Positions 14,949 through 21,989 of a stretch of DNA of 25,454 nt are shown here, in pieces. A program made the position numbers and the translations under genes. The DNA is taken from IMG/VR virus record IMGVR_UViG_3300043464_001613, positions 1 to 25,454 of that record, one strand, 5' to 3'. The notes under the pieces are model-generated. The model made no database searches. It was not told the origin of the DNA and saw only the letters and a program-made list of their open reading frames with translations. Source of the DNA: a virus. How positions within the stretch are numbered: the first letter of the stretch is position 1; every line of letters starts with the position of its first letter.

Positions 14949-16088
14949 TTGAATCTTATTTTAAATCACAATACCCACCTCAAAAAACACCACTCAAAAA
15001 CTGTGTTAACCACATTAGAAAAATATTACGAAAATGGTTTGTTACATAAACAAACCCACCCAACTCTTGATTTAACTATTTGGAATTACTCACCAAAAGT
15101 TCAATATGAAAGATTGTGGGATGATATTACCATACAATGTCGTGGATTAGTTACAAATTCAAAAGGTGATATTGTTGCAAGACCATTTAAGAAATTTTTT
15201 AATTACGAAGAACATAAACCAGAAGATATTCCAAATGAACATTACGAAGTGTATGAAAAAATGGACGGTTCTTTAGGTATTCTTTTTAATTATGAAAATG
15301 AATGGGTAATGGCAACTCGTGGATCATTTACCTCACCACAAGCAATTAAAGGAAAAGAACTATTAGAGAAATATAATTTCAAAAGATTACATACTAATTA
15401 CACATACTTGTTTGAAATAATTTACAAAGAAAATAGAATTGTATGTGATTATGATTATGAAGATATTGTCTTATTAGGTATGATTGAAACAAAGACAGGA
15501 AACGAAGTTAATATTCATAACAACAACGAAGATATTCGTTTTAAAAATATGATTTCCAATATTGGATTTCGTGTTGTTATGTTATATAAAACATGGGGGG
15601 AGACTTATGATTTATTAAAAGAAGAAATACAAAAGGATAGAGAAGGATATGTAATTAAATTTAAGAGTGGTTTTCGTATGAAAATTAAAGGAGAAGAATA
15701 TAAAAGATTACATAAAATATTAACAAATTTTTCATCCAAAGATATTTGGGAATTAATGAAAGAAGGAAAACCTTTAGATGAATTTTTAGATAGAGTTCCT
15801 GACGAATTTTACAAGTGGGTTAAACAACAAGTAAGTTCTTTTGAATATGCCAAATATAGAATTAGGGAACATTGTGGTAAGATACATGATTATTTTAGAT
15901 ATGGAAAATATGGAGATGTATATCCCGAACCAACAAAAAAAGACTTTGCATTACATTTAGAAAAATGTAATACCGAATCACACTATAAATCAATATTATT
16001 TGCAATGTGGGATGGAAAACCATATGAACATATGATTTGGAAGATAATGAAACCTAAATACGAAAAACCATTTAAGAAAGACGAATGA
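14949..16088 (+). CDS. RNA ligase, T4 Rnl1 family
   Basis: ATP-dependent RNA ligases seal 5'-phosphate to 3'-OH ends; T4 Rnl1 repairs tRNA cut by host anticodon nuclease. Residue numbers assume a TTG start at 14949 (379 aa; T4 Rnl1 has 374). The nucleotidyltransferase motifs are in place: nucleophile Lys104 in EKMDGSLG (motif I), FEIIY with Glu156 (motif IIIa), EGYVIKF (232-238, motif IV) and KIK (245-247, motif V). The N-terminal QCRGLV and RPFKKFFNYEE blocks are typical of the Rnl1 family. No ATG is available in frame before motif I, so the start must be TTG, or GTG at 15003. The stop overlaps the next ATG (ATGA). Confidence 0.92.
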   Translation: MNLILNHNTHLKKHHSKTVLTTLEKYYENGLLHKQTHPTLDLTIWNYSPKVQYERLWDDITIQCRGLVTNSKGDIVARPFKKFFNYEEHKPEDIPNEHYEVYEKMDGSLGILFNYENEWVMATRGSFTSPQAIKGKELLEKYNFKRLHTNYTYLFEIIYKENRIVCDYDYEDIVLLGMIETKTGNEVNIHNNNEDIRFKNMISNIGFRVVMLYKTWGETYDLLKEEIQKDREGYVIKFKSGFRMKIKGEEYKRLHKILTNFSSKDIWELMKEGKPLDEFLDRVPDEFYKWVKQQVSSFEYAKYRIREHCGKIHDYFRYGKYGDVYPEPTKKDFALHLEKCNTESHYKSILFAMWDGKPYEHMIWKIMKPKYEKPFKKDE

Positions 16089-16906
16089 GAAATATTGCAC
16101 TATTTTCCGGCGGTTCGGTGACTTTAGGACTTGGTTTGGAATTGGAACTAAGACCGAAATATAATGATCATCAATGGTTGAGTGAAAACGGACTTATGTT
16201 ACCATTAGAAAGAGAGAAAGAAGATGAAGAATACTGGAAAAATTATAGATATTCAAAAATCGTATCTGATGAATTAGGTTTAATTGAATATAACGTACAT
16301 GACCATCACGACAAACAAATAGGTGGAAATTCAATTGATACAATATGGTTAATTAATAGGAATATAAAAAAATTTTCGGAATTACTTAATCAAGTAAAAT
16401 ATGTTTTTTTAGATATTGGATTTATTAGATGGTGGGACGAGAATTTACATGGAATGGATAACCCAAATAATTTACCTAACACAATTAACGAAGTTATTGA
16501 TTTTATTAATAATCCAAATAGTGATTATGGTGCAACATTTACCGCACTACAATGGTTAGAAAAATTAGATGTTGATACATATTGGGATGAGACAATAAAA
16601 AAATATTACGACTTAAAAAACCTTTACCCTGAAATACAATTTATCATTACTCCTTGGGTTTTTAATGGTGAAGATACATTGATGAATAAAAAAATAGATG
16701 ATGAATTAAAAAATGATATTGTTTTGTTTGATGAAGAAAAATCAATGTTTAATTTTTTAACTAAAAATAAGTTGATGGTTGGTGATGTTGCGAAGGGTTT
16801 TAATGGTAATTATAGATATACTTATAAAGACATGCACCCTTCAGTTGATGGTCATAAAAAAATTGCAGAAATATTAATTAAATTTATAAATGAAAAAAAA
16901 CGATAG
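16085..16906 (+). CDS. SGNH-hydrolase-like protein with altered GDS motif
   Basis: The 273-residue protein has SGNH-like landmarks: block I FSGGSVTLG with candidate nucleophile Ser11, GGNS with Asn82, and a C-terminal DMHPSVDGHKKIAEIL with His251. The usual GDS is GGS here, and Asp249 is two rather than three residues before the His, so activity may be altered or the Asp replaced. The middle (about 100-200) is divergent, with many aromatics. It overlaps the RNA ligase by 4 nt and the cREC gene by 17 nt, so it is embedded in the RNA-repair operon. The substrate is unknown; an intracellular role is likely, as there is no signal peptide. Confidence 0.6.
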   Translation: MRNIALFSGGSVTLGLGLELELRPKYNDHQWLSENGLMLPLEREKEDEEYWKNYRYSKIVSDELGLIEYNVHDHHDKQIGGNSIDTIWLINRNIKKFSELLNQVKYVFLDIGFIRWWDENLHGMDNPNNLPNTINEVIDFINNPNSDYGATFTALQWLEKLDVDTYWDETIKKYYDLKNLYPEIQFIITPWVFNGEDTLMNKKIDDELKNDIVLFDEEKSMFNFLTKNKLMVGDVAKGFNGNYRYTYKDMHPSVDGHKKIAEILIKFINEKKR

Positions 16907-17372
16907 GTTAAGACTTTATTTGGATGATGTTAGAATTCCGCTCGGTGAAGATTGGATTTTAGTGAGAAATTATGATGAATTTGTTGCTAAAATAAAATTA
17001 CATGGTTTAGGTTCATTTGAAGTCATATCTTTAGATCACGATTTAGGTGAAGGAGCAATGACGGAATATTACACCAACACCAAGAAAAATTTTGAATTAG
17101 ATTACAGTAGAATTCCTGAAAAAACTGGCATGGACTGTTGTAGGTATTTGGTTAGTGAAAGTATGAATGAAAAAATACCTTTACCTCAAATATACGTACA
17201 TTCAGCAAACCCAATCGGTAGTGCAAATATGATGGGTTATATTAACAATTATTTAATGAATCAATCATTACCTCAGACATGTGTTAGAGTTAAAATTGAA
17301 CACACAATAGATGAAAAAGCTCAACTTACACCTGAAGAAAGGAAAAAGAAATGGGATAAGAATAAAGAATAA
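16890..17372 (+). CDS. Cyclic-phosphate-processing receiver (cREC) domain protein
   Basis: The 160-residue protein matches the cREC family, a variant receiver fold that has been predicted to process 2',3'-cyclic phosphate RNA ends. The diagnostic motifs are LRLYLDDVRIP (Asp12, Asp13, Arg15), SLDHDLGEG (Asp49, His50, Asp51), TGMD, and VHSANPIG (His104, Ser105, Asn107). It is a stand-alone domain without a histidine-kinase partner, so phospho-relay signalling is unlikely. Its position behind a kinase and an Rnl1-type ligase fits RNA repair: it could open or remove the cyclic phosphate, a task done in T4 by the phosphatase half of Pnkp. Family assignment is good; the biochemical role is predicted. 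Confidence 0.82.
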   Translation: MKKNDRLRLYLDDVRIPLGEDWILVRNYDEFVAKIKLHGLGSFEVISLDHDLGEGAMTEYYTNTKKNFELDYSRIPEKTGMDCCRYLVSESMNEKIPLPQIYVHSANPIGSANMMGYINNYLMNQSLPQTCVRVKIEHTIDEKAQLTPEERKKKWDKNKE

Positions 17373-17433
17373 TTTTTTAATTTAAAAAATTGTATTATCT
17401 TTATAACCCTAAACTAACCTTAACTAAATTTTG

Positions 17434-17757
17434 ATGAAAAATCTTAAAACTAAACCTCACAAAGAACTGATAATCAAAGGTAAATACAAAGAATTTAGTG
17501 ACTTCTATGAAAAAAATAAAGAAATCATCTATAAGTCAATTATTGAACTTTTTGGTGAGTTTAAAACTTCAAAAGAAGAAACATTAATTTTACATCTGTG
17601 GGCTAAAATTGATGGTATGGAATGGGACACTGAGTTTAGTTTTTCACGTCAAGAATCGGTAGTTTTGAGTAGGGATATATTACCTTATTTTGAGGAAAAT
17701 GAAGATTATGAGGTGTGTGCTGAAATTTTAAAATTAAAAAAAGAATTGACTTTATAA
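17434..17757 (+). CDS. Hypothetical protein, 107 aa
   Basis: The start is set at the ATG at 17434 rather than the TTG three bases earlier. The product is helical and acidic, with no signal peptide, membrane segment or recognised motif. Trp-containing segments (LHLWAKIDGMEWDTEF) occur in the middle. It follows the cREC gene after 61 nt and is the last gene before two tandem terminators, so it is probably the final cistron of the RNA-repair unit or a short unit of its own. No function can be given. Confidence 0.6.
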   Translation: MKNLKTKPHKELIIKGKYKEFSDFYEKNKEIIYKSIIELFGEFKTSKEETLILHLWAKIDGMEWDTEFSFSRQESVVLSRDILPYFEENEDYEVCAEILKLKKELTL

Positions 17758-17777
17758 AAAAACTTATTTAAATTTAT

Positions 17778-17811
17778 AATGTATCAGGAGAGAGGTACAT
17801 TTTATTTTTTG
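17778..17811 (+). terminator. First of two tandem terminators
   Basis: AATGTATC and GGTACATT form an 8-bp stem (one G-T wobble) with an AGGAGAGA loop, followed by a T-rich tract. Confidence 0.6.
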
Positions 17812-17815
17812 TCAT

Positions 17816-17847
17816 ATCCCCGTAGTTTTTACTTCGGGGATTTTTTT
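17816..17847 (+). terminator. Second tandem terminator
   Basis: ATCCCCG and CGGGGAT form a 7-bp stem, extended by AGT/ACT inside the loop, followed by seven Ts. It ends at the stop codon of the convergent outer-membrane protein gene and insulates the two arms. Confidence 0.85.
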
Positions 17848-19276
17848 ATAAGGTCATTCTACTACCAATCAAGAAGTTATGTAAAATAGGGCTATATGGT
17901 TGTGTGGACCCATTCATTCTATAGTTAAAACTAAATCCAAATCTTTTACTTAATTTATAATCAAAAGAACCTCCAACCAAATATCCTGCATGTCTATTAA
18001 CCATACTTACTCCCGTAACTGTGTTATAAGATAATGGTGAAGACATAACAAATAATTGAGGTGATATAGAAAGTTTCTTTGAATAAGCATATGGTTTAGT
18101 CCAAAAAGCAACTGCGGAACTTACAACACTATAATTAAATTTACCTTTTTCATCCTTAATAAATAAATTTACAACACCAATATTATATCCATAAGTTCCA
18201 AATTTAGGATGTGGTTTTATGTAGGTATATCCGAGTAAACCCATATAATTACCATTCAAATATGCGGTTGTAACACCATAAGAATGAATAGCATTTAATT
18301 TACCACCACTAAAGTCCATTTTGGTATAACCACCACCTAATGCAAATTGTTTTAGGTTACTCCATATAATAGCATTTGCAGAAAATGATTCGTCACCCAT
18401 TAATGATGACTTACTCCAACCTAACCCTAACATTGAACCAAAACTTTTATCTGCGTTTTGAGCTACAGTATAATCTGAGGCAATTAACATAGGATTTAAT
18501 ACACCACTTTTCTTTTTTTCTTTCTTGTCTTCTTTTTTGTCCTTCTTCTCCTCTTTCTTTTCCTCTTTCTTCTCTTCTTTCTTTTCTTCAGATTTTTTCT
18601 CTTCTTTTTTTTCCTCACTCTTACTTTCTGATTTTTTTTCTTCCGATTTACTTTCAGATTTAGATTCACTCTTTGTTTCAGATTTTGATTCCGACGATGA
18701 TGATGAACTACTTTCAGTCTTTGATTCAGAAGATGATGATGAACTACTAGATGATGAACTACTAGATGATGATGAACTACTAGATGATGAACTACTAGAT
18801 GATGTTGTACTTGAACTTGATGTTGCAGCAGAACTACTTGATGCTGATGAACTTGCGGCGGTTGATGCTGATGAACTAGCGGCGGTTGATGCAGACGAAC
18901 TTGCAGCACTACTTGCGGCGGATGATGCAGCATTACTTGCGGCTGTTGATGCGGCGTTACTCGCCGCGGTCGCCGCCGCTTGTGTAACCGTATTTTGTAT
19001 TGTTTGTTGAACTACCTGATTTGTTGGACAGGCCATTGAGTTGTATGTTGCATAAGTTGTTTGTAACCATAATTGTAATTGTCCTGTTTGAACTTCTAAA
19101 GGTGTAAATGTTTTACTTTGATTATAAAAAGACACAAATGCATTACCACTAATATAAGTTGTTGTTGCAACTTTAACTTCACCTGTACATTTATCAATAA
19201 ATGTTTGTGTAAATGTTTGAGATTTAACAGATAAACTAGTAAAAATAATAATAACAAATAAAATTAATTTTTTCAT
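17846..19276 (-). CDS. Outer-membrane beta-barrel protein with Ala/Ser, poly-Ser and Lys/Glu linker
   Basis: The 476-residue precursor has a signal peptide (1-20, ending VKSQ), a small N-terminal domain (21-95) with Cys30 and Cys83, an Ala/Ser-rich repeat (99-157), an almost pure serine run (about 153-183), a Ser/Glu/Lys then Lys/Glu repeat (184-255) and a C-terminal beta-rich domain (257-476). The last part alternates aromatic and polar residues (LALGGGYTKMDFSGG, SISPQLFVMSS, RFGFSFNYRMN) as in outer-membrane barrels. It shares the 'SPQ[LI]F.MS' and 'K..KRF' blocks with the barrel at the right edge. The linker could span the periplasm or extend at the surface. It overlaps the oxygenase gene by one nucleotide. 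Function is unknown. Confidence 0.75.
   Translation of the reverse strand: MKKLILFVIIIFTSLSVKSQTFTQTFIDKCTGEVKVATTTYISGNAFVSFYNQSKTFTPLEVQTGQLQLWLQTTYATYNSMACPTNQVVQQTIQNTVTQAAATAASNAASTAASNAASSAASSAASSSASTAASSSASTAASSSASSSSAATSSSSTTSSSSSSSSSSSSSSSSSSSSSSSSSESKTESSSSSSSESKSETKSESKSESKSEEKKSESKSEEKKEEKKSEEKKEEKKEEKKEEKKDKKEDKKEKKKSGVLNPMLIASDYTVAQNADKSFGSMLGLGWSKSSLMGDESFSANAIIWSNLKQFALGGGYTKMDFSGGKLNAIHSYGVTTAYLNGNYMGLLGYTYIKPHPKFGTYGYNIGVVNLFIKDEKGKFNYSVVSSAVAFWTKPYAYSKKLSISPQLFVMSSPLSYNTVTGVSMVNRHAGYLVGGSFDYKLSKRFGFSFNYRMNGSTQPYSPILHNFLIGSRMTL
18512..18982 (-). repeat. Low-complexity coding microsatellite (Ala/Ser, Ser, Lys/Glu)
   Basis: Short imperfect repeats of GATGATGAACTACTA type (plus-strand reading, about 18690-18805) encode serine runs; GCGGC-rich units encode Ala/Ser; CTTCTT-type units encode Lys/Glu. 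Large antisense and out-of-frame open frames in this stretch are by-products of the repeats. Confidence 0.85.
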
Positions 19277-20010
19277 TAGTTATGTTGTAGTTTTTCTTGA
19301 TAATCTTTTATAGTAAATGGACAGTATATTGAATACCTTACATCATCCACTAAATTCAAAGTAACATCATGTGTTAAATTATGTTTCTGATGTTCTATAA
19401 TAATACAATTTTTATAATTTGGAATAACATTAACAATATCATCTTGTTTAAATAATCTTAACAATGACCCTTGTTCCTCTGTTCTATCTCCGTTTAAGAA
19501 AAATAAAATAGTGAATAATCTTTGTCCATCAGGATCATTATCTTGATGTTTTTTAATAAATGAATTTTTCGGGTAGATATTAATGTGACCTATCATACTT
19601 TCTTGATATTCTGATTTAATTCGTTTACCAAATAAATCAAATATAATATTATTATGTGCCTTTTTTATATAATCATAAATTCCAACTTTTCTAAATGACT
19701 CATTTGAATAAGTTAGAAAAAAATTAAAATAATCGTCGTCATTAAAATCATATTCTTTATTTAATTCAGATAGAAATTGAAAATCATTAAACGTTATATA
19801 TTGTTTACTAATAATTTCATTATATCTTATATAATCTATTTCTTTAACTTTACTTTGAACATTTTCAGACCAACAAAGAAATCCTAAAGTAGTTTTAATT
19901 TCACTTAAATCAACGTCAAAACTCATAATTTTTTCATCCAAAGAAATCATTTCTTCTTCGGTCAAATAATTTTTTAATTCACATATTTTATAATCAAAAT
20001 TTATTTCCAT
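19276..20010 (-). CDS. Fe(II)/2-oxoglutarate-dependent oxygenase (prolyl-hydroxylase-like)
   Basis: The 244-residue protein carries the iron facial triad and 2-oxoglutarate site in order: HxD as KKHQDND (His155, Asp157), distal His214 in LTHDV, and Arg225 in RYSIYCPF. The LFTILFFLNGD and QGSLLRLF strands between them fit the double-stranded beta-helix of prolyl-4-hydroxylase-like enzymes. The N-terminal 130 residues are helical and unrecognised. Such enzymes hydroxylate proteins, nucleic acids or small molecules; the substrate is unknown. The gene overlaps both outer-membrane protein genes by one nucleotide each, so a target made in this operon is a possibility. No signal peptide is present, so it acts in the cytoplasm. 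Confidence 0.82.
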   Translation of the reverse strand: MEINFDYKICELKNYLTEEEMISLDEKIMSFDVDLSEIKTTLGFLCWSENVQSKVKEIDYIRYNEIISKQYITFNDFQFLSELNKEYDFNDDDYFNFFLTYSNESFRKVGIYDYIKKAHNNIIFDLFGKRIKSEYQESMIGHINIYPKNSFIKKHQDNDPDGQRLFTILFFLNGDRTEEQGSLLRLFKQDDIVNVIPNYKNCIIIEHQKHNLTHDVTLNLVDDVRYSIYCPFTIKDYQEKLQHN

Positions 20011-20837
20011 TATTTGTTATTTAATCCTATTGATATTTGATTATAATTCCTAATTGGGTCTCTATCTAATTTTAATGTGAAGAATTTGAAATCTCTTATA
20101 ATACCAAATTTAACTGTTGTGAAATTTGTATTTGATTTAGGAAAGGAAATACCACCTAAATCATCTCTACCTTGGTATCTAATAATTTCATTTCCAAATC
20201 CAACCATTCCATGAACCCCTAATTTACCAAATCTTTTACCTCCACCGAGATATAGTGTACCTTCTTTTAGAAAATCATTTTTACTTAATGTAAAATCTAC
20301 TTCATTAATTTTACCGTTTGGATAATATTGGTTGCGATCAATTTCATAGGTCATAACGTAATCAACAATAAAATATCCTTTATTACCACCTACGGCACCC
20401 CAAAAAGAAGCTTGATTGTTATTTGTATGTCCAATACCCAAAGTATAATATGTCTCCTTTTTAACAGTATCTCTTTTTCCATTTTCATAAACACGAACTA
20501 CACTTCTATGTCTCCATCCAAAATCATCATACCATATATAAGGAAAAGGTTGATACCAACCCCAATTACCCCACATTAATCCATATGGGTTTAGTAAATT
20601 ACCTCTCCACCTTCTTACTAATGGTTGATTAGGTACTCGTTGTCCTGGTCTAATTGGTTCTGTTTGAGTTCTCCATCTACTAACCTCATTTCTTTGTGAA
20701 GTTGATGGTTGGATTCTTGGTGTTGTTGTTCTTTGTTGTGAATTATTTCTCCAAGAACTTACCTGAGCATTTAACATTATTGAACAAAATAATATTAAAA
20801 TCAAAATTAAACCCGTAATTAACAAAAATTTTTTCAT
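20010..20837 (-). CDS. Secreted protein with Trp-Arg repeats and outer-membrane barrel-like domain
   Basis: The 275-residue precursor has a signal peptide (about 1-25, ending NAQ). Residues 26-80 are Gln/Arg/Thr/Pro-rich and disordered, with three [SR]xWR units (Trp29, Trp55, Trp77). A Trp/Tyr-rich stretch (86-110) follows, then about 165 residues of beta-rich sequence with alternating Gly, aromatic and charged residues (TYYTLGIGHT, TLYLGGGKRFGKLGVHGMVGFGNE), as in small outer-membrane barrels. It lies between PspC (4-nt overlap) and the oxygenase (1-nt overlap). The family is not recognised. Confidence 0.7.
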   Translation of the reverse strand: MKKFLLITGLILILILFCSIMLNAQVSSWRNNSQQRTTTPRIQPSTSQRNEVSRWRTQTEPIRPGQRVPNQPLVRRWRGNLLNPYGLMWGNWGWYQPFPYIWYDDFGWRHRSVVRVYENGKRDTVKKETYYTLGIGHTNNNQASFWGAVGGNKGYFIVDYVMTYEIDRNQYYPNGKINEVDFTLSKNDFLKEGTLYLGGGKRFGKLGVHGMVGFGNEIIRYQGRDDLGGISFPKSNTNFTTVKFGIIRDFKFFTLKLDRDPIRNYNQISIGLNNK

Positions 20838-21013
20838 ATGCTTTTAGTTAAAATTGTAGTTAATAAATAACCTGTTATTATTGGGAATGGTGAGAAAATT
20901 AAGAAAAAAAACAATAATCTCCAAACTAATGGGTCAACGTTTGTTATCTGACTTAATCCACTACAAACTCCAAAGAAAACCTTATCATCATATATTCTGT
21001 AAAACTTTTTCAT
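20834..21013 (-). CDS. PspC-domain membrane protein, 59 aa
   Basis: This small gene starts at the ATG at 21011-21013 and ends in TGA at 20834-20836, overlapping the next ATG (ATGA). The product is almost entirely a PspC domain: KKFYRIYDDKVFFGVCSGL, then NVDPLVWRLLFFFLIF and a final hydrophobic stretch. PspC is an inner-membrane protein of the phage-shock response, which protects the membrane when secretins or other pores mislocalise. No PspB or PspA is seen here. The residue pattern DxxxxGVCxGL..xxxxDPxxxRL is clear, so the family call is strong despite the size. It has a TATTTATA element 3 nt before the ATG and lies in an operon of outer-membrane proteins. Confidence 0.88.
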   Translation of the reverse strand: MKKFYRIYDDKVFFGVCSGLSQITNVDPLVWRLLFFFLIFSPFPIITGYLLTTILTKSI

Positions 21014-21016
21014 AAC

Positions 21017-21024
21017 TATAAATA
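21017..21024 (-). promoter_or_regulatory. TATTTATA element of the PspC gene
   Basis: On the minus strand GTATTTATAG; the octamer ends 3 nt before the ATG and follows a terminator. Same terminator-element-ATG order as at terminase. Confidence 0.42.
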
Positions 21025-21050
21025 CTAAAAAAGGGGTTATTCAACCCCTT
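21025..21050 (-). terminator. Terminator overlapping the end of the FeoA-like gene
   Basis: In minus-strand sense AAGGGGTT-GAAT-AACCCCTT is followed by TTTTTT. The FeoA-like stop codon (21037-21039) lies in the stem-loop, so the stem encodes the last residues (KGVE). Confidence 0.82.
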
Positions 21051-21270
21051 TCAAACATATTCTATCTAATTCCTCTTGTCTTAAAGCTACCACAGAGGAA
21101 ACATTATCATTTTCGGTTAATATATTAACCGTATATAACCCTAATCTTTTTTCGCCAAATTCAATTCTTTCACCTGTAATAAACCCCATTTCCATAAGTC
21201 TTATTCTTAAACATGGGGCACATCTTTCACAATTTTCAGGTTGTGGAACATCTACAACTTCGTATTTCAT
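21037..21270 (-). CDS. FeoA-like domain protein with CxxCxxC motif
   Basis: The 77-residue protein has the SH3-like FeoA layout: RIRLMEMGFITGERIEF, then a beta segment and the typical C-terminal VVALRQEELDRICL. FeoA is a small cytoplasmic partner of the ferrous iron transporter FeoB; the same fold serves as the C-terminal domain of DtxR-type regulators. Unusually, a CxxCxxC cluster (Cys14, Cys17, Cys20) precedes the core, which could bind a metal or an Fe-S centre. No FeoB is present in the window. It overlaps the CsgG-like gene by one nucleotide. It lies upstream of an Fe(II)-dependent oxygenase, but a terminator stands between them. Confidence 0.78.
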   Translation of the reverse strand: MKYEVVDVPQPENCERCAPCLRIRLMEMGFITGERIEFGEKRLGLYTVNILTENDNVSSVVALRQEELDRICLKGVE

Positions 21271-21989
21271 TATTTTGTGAATATACCTTTTTTAATCATT
21301 CTATCAAGAATATTAGCAACCGCAATATCTAATGCTTTTTTGGTTGAAATACTGATAGTTGATTGATTAAATTTTATTGGGTCTATTGTTGCGTCGGATA
21401 ATAGAGTTAATTCTCTTGTTGTTTTAGCTTCACCTAAACCAGAACCTGCAAATACTAATCCTGTCTCGGCATCGGTAAAACGAACTTGTAAACCTATACG
21501 AGTTACCATATTATCTTGTACACCGTTTTTAAGGTTTACGGTTTCATCCTCCGATATTGAATAATCATAACACTCTATGGTAACAAAATACTTTGCCAAA
21601 TTGATTTTACCGCGTCCATCCAATTTATTCTCGGATATACCTGCTTGTGATGCTTTAAATTGGAGAACCATCCTATTTTTTATCTCGGTTTGACTTTCAG
21701 TAAATTTGAACCTGTTTAGGTTTTCAAGGTATTCCATAGAAATATTAGCAACACCCAAACCCACACGTTTTTCCTTTAGTTCTGGATACATTTCATAAAC
21801 TTCGTCAGAAATACCACATTTAAGGATTTGAACGGGTATTTGAGGTCCGTCATAATCTAAGTAAGCACTTATGTCTCTTTTCTTTTCAAAGTCCGCCTTA
21901 AAGTCCTCTGTCTTAGTTTTACCTATTGTTTGACTATTTGCAACAAGACTTACGAAACAAACAACTAATAATATTAATAATTTTTTCAT
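21270..21989 (-). CDS. CsgG/LpoB-like secreted protein
   Basis: The 239-residue precursor has a signal peptide (1-20, ending ANSQ); it lacks the lipobox of canonical CsgG. The mature part has the layout of the CsgG/LpoB-type fold: a first strand-helix unit (VGLGVANISMEYLENLNRFKFTE), central strands (INLAKYFVTIECYDY), then ITRIGLQVRFTDAETGLVFAGSGLGEAKTT and a closing amphipathic helix (ALDIAVANILDRMI). In this group the 'D..TG.v..s..g.g' segment followed by a final helix is typical. Family members build curli export pores or act as periplasmic activators. Which applies is unknown; transmembrane hairpins of true CsgG are not certain here. Confidence 0.6.
   Translation of the reverse strand: MKKLLILLVVCFVSLVANSQTIGKTKTEDFKADFEKKRDISAYLDYDGPQIPVQILKCGISDEVYEMYPELKEKRVGLGVANISMEYLENLNRFKFTESQTEIKNRMVLQFKASQAGISENKLDGRGKINLAKYFVTIECYDYSISEDETVNLKNGVQDNMVTRIGLQVRFTDAETGLVFAGSGLGEAKTTRELTLLSDATIDPIKFNQSTISISTKKALDIAVANILDRMIKKGIFTK

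Noticed and set aside
16890-17372. Two-component response regulator
   Set aside because: The LDDVR, SLDHDLG and HSANP motifs are those of cREC; there is no output domain or kinase partner.
18512-18982. CRISPR-like repetition
   Set aside because: The units are short, contiguous and in coding frame, with no unique spacers.
18496-19010. Long open frames on the plus strand and in another minus frame across the serine-rich region (Asp/Leu-rich and His/Gln-rich products)
   Set aside because: They arise from the short-period DNA repeats of the barrel linker, have extreme composition and no start context, and overlap a gene with a signal peptide and barrel domain.
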